This document shows, piece by piece, positions 58,987 through 64,000 of a DNA stretch of 64,000 nt. Location: assembly GCA_900696515.1 (NCBI GenBank), contig CAADGK010000015.1:62001-126000 (forward strand), in the 5' to 3' direction. Both the position numbers and the translations under genes were made by a program. Below the pieces are notes generated by a model. It was not told where the DNA came from, ran no database searches, and was given only the letters and a program-made list of their open reading frames with translations. Source of the stretch: an uncultured Nitrosospira sp. (GTDB taxonomy: Bacteria > Nitrospirota > Nitrospiria > Nitrospirales > Nitrospiraceae). The number at the start of each line of letters is the position of its first letter. Within the stretch, counting starts at the first letter, position 1.

Positions 58987-61668
58987 ATGGCAAAAGCAGT
59001 TCGGAAGACTTCTCGTTCCCAAGCTCTTTCTGGTGCTGAACGGCGACGGCTGGAAGAGGATGCGCTCCGGAAGCAGCATTGGAAACGCTGGGGGCCATAC
59101 CTCAGCGAACGGGCCTGGGGGACGGTCCGGGAAGACTACAGTCCTTACGGCACTGCGTGGGAATCTTTCCCGCACGATCATGCTCGCTCCCGTGCCTACC
59201 GCTGGAATGAAGACGGGCTCGCCGGAGTCTCGGATCGTCATCAATATATCTGTTTTGCAATTGCGCTCTGGAATGGGCGCGATCCTATTTTGAAAGAGCG
59301 AGTATTTGGTGTCACGGGCAATGAAGGGAATCATGGAGAAGATGTTAAAGAGTACTATTTCTATTTAGATTCAACGCCAACACACTCATACATGAAGTAT
59401 TTGTATAAGTATCCACAAGGCGAGTTTCCGTATGCCAAGTTGGCTGAGGAGAATCGCCGTCGTGGACGACGCGACGGAGAATACAAGCTCATTGATACGG
59501 GTGTGTTTGATGAGGATCGCTATTTCGATGTGGTGGTGGAGTATGCCAAGACGACACCAGAAGAACTCCTCATGAGGATCCATATCACGAACCGGGGGCC
59601 TGAACGTGCTGAGTTGACCCTGTTGCCCACGCTGTGGTTCAGGAATACATGGTCGTGGGGGCTCGATGCTCGTCGGCCACGGATGCGTGAAGGAGCCACA
59701 GCGAAGAACCTCAGTCTTGTTGAGCTGGAGCATGAGTATTACGGCAAGCGGTTTCTCTGGTGCGAGCGCAAGCCGCCGTTGCTGTTCACGGAAAATGAGA
59801 CCAACTCCCGGCGATTGTACGGAGATCAGGACGGCTCGAAGTACGTCAAGGACAGCTTCCATGATTACATCGTTCACGGACAGGCCGATGTGGTCAATCC
59901 CGGGAAGATCGGCTCGAAGGCGGCCGCGCAGTATGCACTGACGTTGGCGCCTGGGGAATCGGATATCGTTCGTCTGTGTCTGACGAATGAATCTGATCCA
60001 AGCAGAGTCAATGAGAAGCAGATCGATGGACTCTTTGAACAGCGGGTTCTGGAGGCCGATGAGTTCTATGAAGACCTGGTTCCGCCACACCTGTCCGAGG
60101 ACGCGAAGCTCGTTCAACGACAGGCCTTCGCCGGGCTCTTGTGGAGCAAACAGTTCTACCACTACGATCTGAAACGCTGGCTCGTGGGTGATCCCGGAAT
60201 GCCGGATCCGCCTCAAGAACGATTGCATGGACGCAATTCGGACTGGACACACCTCTACAATGCCGATGTGATTTCGATGCCGGACAAGTGGGAGTATCCC
60301 TGGTATGCCGCGTGGGATTTGGCCTTCCATTGCATTCCGTTGGCCCTCGTCGATTCGACGTTTGCCAAGGAGCAACTGATCCTTATGCTCCGTGAGTGGT
60401 ACATGCATCCCAATGGGCAGATGCCTGCCTATGAATGGGCGTTCGGCGACGTGAATCCTCCGGTGCATGCCTGGGCTGCCTGGCGTGTCTACAAGATCGA
60501 GAAGAAGCGGAGAGGCGTGGGGGATCGGGTTTTCCTCGAACGCGTGTTCCACAAGCTCTTGCTGAACTTTACCTGGTGGGTCAACCGAAAGGATGCGGAG
60601 GGAAAGAATATCTTTCAAGGAGGTTTCTTGGGCCTCGACAACATCGGCGTGTTTGATCGGAGCGCTCCCCTGCCGACCGGCGGCCATATCGAACAGTCGG
60701 ATGCCACCAGTTGGATGGGAATGTATTGCCTCAATATGCTATCGATCGCGCTGGAATTGGCGCGGGACAATCGCGCATATGAGGATGTGGCCAGCAAGTT
60801 TTTTGAGCACTTCGTCTATATCTGCCGGGCCATGAACAACATCGGCGGGGAGAAAATTGAGCTCTGGAATCGAGAGGACGGATTTTTCTATGACGTGCTG
60901 CATCTTCCGGACGGACGGACCTGTCCGCTCAAGGTCCGATCGCTGGTTGGCCTGATCCCTCTGTTTGCCGTGGAAACCCTGGATTCGGAGTTGATCGATC
61001 AGCTTCCACGTTTCAAGCACCGTATGCAGTGGTTTATTGAAAATCGACCTGATTTCAGCACTCATGTCGATACCCAATCACGTGATGGTGAAGTGCGGCG
61101 ATTTTTATCGCTCGTGAATCGTTCACGATTGAAATCGGTCCTGCGATACATGCTGGACGAGGAGGAATTTCTTTCCCCCTACGGGATTCGGGCCCTCTCG
61201 CGCTATCACAAGGACCACCCCTATGTGCTCTCTCTCATGGGCCAAGAGTATCGGGTGGATTATGAACCGGCCGAATCGAGCACGGGGCTCTTCGGAGGCA
61301 ATTCAAACTGGAGGGGACCCATTTGGTTTCCCGTCAACTATCTCCTTATTGAATCGCTCCAAAAGTTCCATTACTTCCTTGGTGAGGACTTCAAGGTCGA
61401 GTATCCGGTTCGGTCAGGGCGATTTATCTCGCTGAACGAGGTCGCCTCCGAGCTCTCCCGGCGACTGACGCATATTTTCCTCCGTGATAAGACCGGCCGG
61501 CGTCCTGTGTGCGGCGGGGTCCGGAAATTCCAGGACGATCCGTCCTGGCGGGATGCCATCCCGTTTTATGAGTACTTCCATGGTGACAATGGGGCCGGGA
61601 TAGGGGCCAGCCATCAGACAGGATGGACCGGACTTGTCGCGAAGCTCATCCAGCAGAGCGGGGAGTAG
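58987..61668 (+). CDS. GH63-like glucosidase
   Basis: This encodes 893 residues of the MGH1/GH63-like superfamily, cytoplasmic by absence of a signal peptide. Family stretches include [57 protein letters not shown] and [16 protein letters not shown], the last containing the usual acidic and aromatic active-site environment of (alpha/alpha)6 inverting glycosidases. Bacterial relatives hydrolyse alpha-glucosides or mannosylglycerate-type compounds; the substrate here is unknown. GGAG seven bases upstream supports ATG 58987. Confidence 0.9.
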   Translation: MAKAVRKTSRSQALSGAERRRLEEDALRKQHWKRWGPYLSERAWGTVREDYSPYGTAWESFPHDHARSRAYRWNEDGLAGVSDRHQYICFAIALWNGRDPILKERVFGVTGNEGNHGEDVKEYYFYLDSTPTHSYMKYLYKYPQGEFPYAKLAEENRRRGRRDGEYKLIDTGVFDEDRYFDVVVEYAKTTPEELLMRIHITNRGPERAELTLLPTLWFRNTWSWGLDARRPRMREGATAKNLSLVELEHEYYGKRFLWCERKPPLLFTENETNSRRLYGDQDGSKYVKDSFHDYIVHGQADVVNPGKIGSKAAAQYALTLAPGESDIVRLCLTNESDPSRVNEKQIDGLFEQRVLEADEFYEDLVPPHLSEDAKLVQRQAFAGLLWSKQFYHYDLKRWLVGDPGMPDPPQERLHGRNSDWTHLYNADVISMPDKWEYPWYAAWDLAFHCIPLALVDSTFAKEQLILMLREWYMHPNGQMPAYEWAFGDVNPPVHAWAAWRVYKIEKKRRGVGDRVFLERVFHKLLLNFTWWVNRKDAEGKNIFQGGFLGLDNIGVFDRSAPLPTGGHIEQSDATSWMGMYCLNMLSIALELARDNRAYEDVASKFFEHFVYICRAMNNIGGEKIELWNREDGFFYDVLHLPDGRTCPLKVRSLVGLIPLFAVETLDSELIDQLPRFKHRMQWFIENRPDFSTHVDTQSRDGEVRRFLSLVNRSRLKSVLRYMLDEEEFLSPYGIRALSRYHKDHPYVLSLMGQEYRVDYEPAESSTGLFGGNSNWRGPIWFPVNYLLIESLQKFHYFLGEDFKVEYPVRSGRFISLNEVASELSRRLTHIFLRDKTGRRPVCGGVRKFQDDPSWRDAIPFYEYFHGDNGAGIGASHQTGWTGLVAKLIQQSGE

Positions 61669-61764
61669 TGACGGTGCGTCATCGCAAACGCCAGCGGTCC
61701 CTCTCTTGACAGGCCGACTACGCATCCGTAGTCTGCATACAGGGGTAGGTTTGGAGGCGTTGTG

Positions 61765-62313
61765 ATGGTGATGAAGGTTTTAGCAAGCCGAACGTTTCGA
61801 GCCCCCATTGCCGGGGTGCCGCTGTGTCTTCTCCTTGGCCTCATGGTTCCGGTCGTCGCGGTGGCCGATGAGCTCCCCAGCGAATCAGTCTTGCCGTTGG
61901 GAATGGCGAACAAGGCGATTCAAGCCGCGTTGGATGTCTGTACAAAGGATGGATATCGAGTGAGTGTCTCGGTCGTAGACCGTGCGGGTGTGCTTCGTGC
62001 CATGGGACGCGCCGACGGGGCCGGGCCTCATACGGTGGACAGTAGCCGAAAAAAAGCCTATACGGCCGCCAGCCTACGGCGCCCCACGAGTGAGCTGGGC
62101 GATCTCCTTGCCAAAGTTCCCACGCTTCAAGCGCTTCGCGATATCAACGGCGAGGTTCTGATATTAGGCGGAGGGTTTCCCATCGAAATCGGCGGAGACG
62201 TGGTCGGGGGAATCGGAGTCGGAGGAGCGCCGGGCACTCACCTGGATGATGCCTGTGCGCGGGGAGGTCTGGATGCGATCGGTGCGGCCTCCAAGGTTTC
62301 GCCGGCCAAGTGA
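61765..62313 (+). CDS. Exported GlcG/HbpS-family protein
   Basis: This encodes 182 residues. An N-terminal hydrophobic signal (about residues 10-34, LCLLLGLMVPVVAVADE) precedes a GlcG/HbpS domain: ANKAIQAALDVCTKDGYRVSVSVVDRAGVLRAMGRADGAGPHT, then GGFPIEIGGDVVGGIGVGG. HbpS-like proteins bind or degrade haem and act as extracytoplasmic sensors, while GlcG has an unclear metabolic role. GGAGG eight bases upstream supports ATG 61765. It overlaps the following lipoprotein gene (GTGA), so both are probably made together. Confidence 0.85.
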   Translation: MVMKVLASRTFRAPIAGVPLCLLLGLMVPVVAVADELPSESVLPLGMANKAIQAALDVCTKDGYRVSVSVVDRAGVLRAMGRADGAGPHTVDSSRKKAYTAASLRRPTSELGDLLAKVPTLQALRDINGEVLILGGGFPIEIGGDVVGGIGVGGAPGTHLDDACARGGLDAIGAASKVSPAK

Positions 62314-62765
62314 GACTTTCAGCATGGTTGATGACGTGGGGCGTCCTGTTGTCGGCCGCGGGGGGATGCAATAGTAATGTGCCCGAGACCGCGTCGCTCG
62401 AACTCACATCGTTTCAGGTGCGAGTGGCTATTGTGAGAACGGCAACGGATCCCTTTCTGCAACGATTCACGCTCACGATGAATGTTCAAGGCCGAGGCGG
62501 GTGTCGTTCCTCCACGGAACTGTTTCCGGATACGGGCTATGCCGGTCGGCGGAACGTCTATCTGGCGCCCAGAGACAGAGTGTATGTTGTTGGACAGTAT
62601 GACGCTCGCATCATTGATCTTCAAAACTGTCAGACCAGCCTCTCTGAATTTCGCCATCTCGATCGAGATGTGATCTTTCTAGGAAGTTTCGACCAGGATC
62701 AAGAAAAGCGCTGGAGGTATGTTTCCTCGCTCCAACGACCGGAATTGCCGTTTGAAAAACGGTAA
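62310..62765 (+). CDS. Small lipoprotein
   Basis: This encodes 151 residues with a lipobox (A-A-G-G-C, Cys at about residue 20) after a basic and hydrophobic N-terminus. The mature part has a beta-rich pattern and two cysteines (about residues 65 and 108) that could pair. No family is recognised. The GTG at 62310 overlaps the GlcG/HbpS stop as GTGA, indicating translational coupling and a joint role in the periplasm. Confidence 0.72.
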   Translation: MRLSAWLMTWGVLLSAAGGCNSNVPETASLELTSFQVRVAIVRTATDPFLQRFTLTMNVQGRGGCRSSTELFPDTGYAGRRNVYLAPRDRVYVVGQYDARIIDLQNCQTSLSEFRHLDRDVIFLGSFDQDQEKRWRYVSSLQRPELPFEKR

Positions 62766-62873
62766 GGACGACAGGCGTCATGGCTAGCTGTCTGTCCAGG
62801 TGTCCCATGATCGTGATACGGATCGGTCTCCGGTACTCGACCCCCCTGGCCTGACTGCGAGCGACCGTGCCCT

Positions 62874-63089
62874 ATGCAGCAATCCATCATCGGTTACCAT
62901 CAAGACGAACAGGGCGACTGGGTCGCCGATCTGACCTGTGGGCACGGACAACATGTTCGACATCATCCGCCGTTCTTCAACCGTCCATGGGTCCTCACTG
63001 CCGACGGACGCGAGCGGCATCTCGGTACGTTCCTGAACTGCAAGAAGTGTGAGGAGCCGGCCGACGCTCTTCCCCCCGCTTCATCCTGA
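62874..63089 (+). CDS. DUF3565 protein
   Basis: This encodes 71 residues with the DUF3565 pattern: IIGYHQDEQGDWVADLTCGHGQHVRHHPP, RPWVLTADGRERHLG and a C-terminal CKKC. The His and Cys content suggests metal binding, but no function is known. It is a small cytoplasmic protein in several bacteria. The start is the ATG at 62874. Confidence 0.82.
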   Translation: MQQSIIGYHQDEQGDWVADLTCGHGQHVRHHPPFFNRPWVLTADGRERHLGTFLNCKKCEEPADALPPASS

Positions 63090-63246
63090 CCTCCAGGAAA
63101 TTTCACGTTCTGCGCAGCGTCTGTCCAACGTAGTTCTGACCGCTCTCGACCTCGTGCAACCGTTCATTTTCTTGGTGGATGGCAGCCTTGGTGATACTGT
63201 AGGTCTGGGCCGTTTTCTCGATGTCCTGTCGGGAGAAAGGGAGAAT

Positions 63247-63876
63247 ATGCGCATGAGCACTGCCACACACACGTCGATGTCGACCGTCGACCGCCGATCC
63301 AGGTTCTTCGTGCATCGAATCCAACGGGGCTATGCGGCGTGGATCGGACTGTTGCTGTTTCTGTATTCGGCTCTGTTCTTTACCATGGCCTTCTACGGAG
63401 TTCATCTGAAGCCTGTCATTGCGCTTTACACGAGTGATGTATTGGAAGAACGCCAGGCTGCCGCGGAGGAGATGCTGGCGTTGAGCAAGACGGTATGGGT
63501 GGCGGTTCCGGTCCTCTTTTTTGGTTCGGTCATCTTCAGTCTTGTCGTGACCAGGCGTGTCGCCGGCCCGCTCTCTCGGTTGGACGAAAGTCTCCAGCAG
63601 TGGGCAAGAGGCAACCTTCGTTGGCGCATGCGCTTTCGTTCCAGCGACCGGTTGGATGAGTTGGCCGATAACGCCAATTGTGCCTTGGAGAACATTGAGC
63701 AGTCGTTCGACGAGATTCAGCATCAGGCGCGAGCCTTGCGGGAAGTGCTCCAGAAACTTGAGGAGATTGAGCCCGCGCGTGTGAAGGAAGCGCGAGAAGC
63801 TCTGGATGAGATCACCGGCACATTACAGCGATTTGATTTTCGAACAGCGGCCGCTGGGCCCGGAAGGATGTCATAG
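63247..63876 (+). CDS. HAMP-domain membrane protein without output domain
   Basis: This encodes 209 residues. Two transmembrane helices (about residues 26-50 and 80-100) surround a short periplasmic region, then a HAMP domain (RRVAGPLSRLDESLQQWARGNLRWRMRFRSSDRLDELADNANCALENIE) and a coiled coil (HQARALREVLQKLEEIE). No kinase, cyclase or methyl-accepting domain follows. The TAG stop overlaps the GTG start of the pseudopilin (TAGTG). The protein may be a membrane assembly factor for the pilin-like cluster. GGGAG supports ATG 63247 or 63253. Confidence 0.75.
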   Translation: MRMSTATHTSMSTVDRRSRFFVHRIQRGYAAWIGLLLFLYSALFFTMAFYGVHLKPVIALYTSDVLEERQAAAEEMLALSKTVWVAVPVLFFGSVIFSLVVTRRVAGPLSRLDESLQQWARGNLRWRMRFRSSDRLDELADNANCALENIEQSFDEIQHQARALREVLQKLEEIEPARVKEAREALDEITGTLQRFDFRTAAAGPGRMS

Positions 63877-64000
63877 TGCGCGTGGGAGGTCGGAACGATG
63901 GATTTACTTTGCTGGAAGTGCTGGTGGTTCTGGCGATACTGAGCATTCTGGCTGCGGCGGCGATGGTCTCGCACAGGCATTTTGTCAATAACGCCAGGGC
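63876..64000 (+). CDS. Type IV pilin-like/pseudopilin protein, cut by right edge
   Basis: The first 41 codons are visible. After a short charged leader (VRVGGRNDG) comes the class III signal GFTLLEVLVVLAILSILAAAAM, with cleavage expected between Gly and Phe and the conserved Glu at position +5. Such proteins are processed by prepilin peptidase and form pili or type II secretion pseudopili. The GTG at 63876 overlaps the stop of the HAMP-domain gene, so they are coupled; the rest of the gene lies beyond the window. Confidence 0.85.
   Translation, partial: MRVGGRNDGFTLLEVLVVLAILSILAAAAMVSHRHFVNNAR

Noticed and set aside
63103-63300. Minus-strand peptide SRQDIEKTAQTYSITKAAIH near the HAMP gene
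   Set aside because: It looks somewhat protein-like, but there is no start codon with a ribosome-binding site and it overlaps the HAMP gene start; not enough support.

Overview
This window reads as a chromosomal segment of a moderately GC-rich (I estimate upper 50s percent, by eye), diderm bacterium. It encodes lipoproteins with lipoboxes, an outer-membrane beta-barrel protein, a polysaccharide-export lipoprotein-type protein, an RND exporter and the start of a pseudopilin cluster. The mix of proteins (long ankyrin proteins, secreted TIG and YCF48-type proteins, a GH63-type glucosidase, MarR proteins with an N-terminal C-x-C) looks to me like Nitrospira or a close relative in the Nitrospirota. 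That is inference: no rRNA gene is present and no search was run.

Layout. 0-4.5 kb (mostly minus strand) is accessory: a membrane protein cut by the left edge, two ankyrin-repeat proteins, a coiled-coil protein, a MITE-like inverted repeat, a decayed DUF4258/YgiT-type toxin-antitoxin pair, a 33-residue membrane peptide and a DUF457-type membrane protein. 4.9-13.4 kb is a plus-strand core block: recA-recX-alaS-ruvX-mltG-deoC, then deoB and ridA; recX looks frameshifted. 13.5-16.2 kb holds a coupled pair of secreted proteins (TIG repeats, then a YCF48-type propeller). 16.2-18.6 kb holds a RAYT transposase with a candidate REP element, a zinc-ribbon peptide and a polysaccharide export protein. 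18.8-29.9 kb is a long minus-strand core block: valS-nadC-birA-coaX, then grpE-dnaK-dnaJ-rsmE and a dipeptide epimerase. 30.0-35.5 kb holds a 37-residue basic peptide, a response regulator, a HAD hydrolase, a sirtuin, and a coupled set led by an unusual ketopantoate-reductase/molybdopterin-fold fusion.

35.5-38.2 kb is a run of small, mostly secreted or membrane orphans, including two 97-residue paralogues with promoter-like sequences placed so that their mRNAs may be leaderless. 38.3-48 kb holds an NhaD antiporter, a MATE gene remnant, an RND-exporter/LolA-like/beta-barrel operon bracketed by two MarR paralogues, and a tautomerase and alcohol dehydrogenase. The second MarR gene and the tautomerase diverge from facing promoters with a strong palindrome over the tautomerase start site. 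48.4-52.7 kb holds an XRE gene whose 5' end is cut by a degenerate IS30 element, a MATE exporter and a DUF2779 nuclease. 52.7-57.3 kb holds tRNA-Ser(CGA) with a duplicated 3' end, thiI, a four-helix-bundle gene flanked by purine-rich repeats, trxB, a nonsense-interrupted AbiEii-like gene and coaE. 57.3-64 kb (plus) holds a beta-helix protein, a GH63-like glucosidase, a GlcG/HbpS protein with a coupled lipoprotein, a DUF3565 protein, a HAMP-domain membrane protein and the first codons of a pseudopilin.

How the parts work together. The core blocks cover recombination, translation, cell-wall synthesis, nucleoside salvage, cofactor synthesis and protein folding. The accessory blocks cover envelope transport, small exported proteins and remnants of mobile or toxin-antitoxin modules. 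No CRISPR array, prophage or replication origin was seen. The most novel-looking items are the ketopantoate-reductase/molybdopterin-fold fusion, the 97-residue paralogue pair, the MarR-bracketed RND system with its palindromic control region, and the purine-rich repeats around the four-helix-bundle gene.
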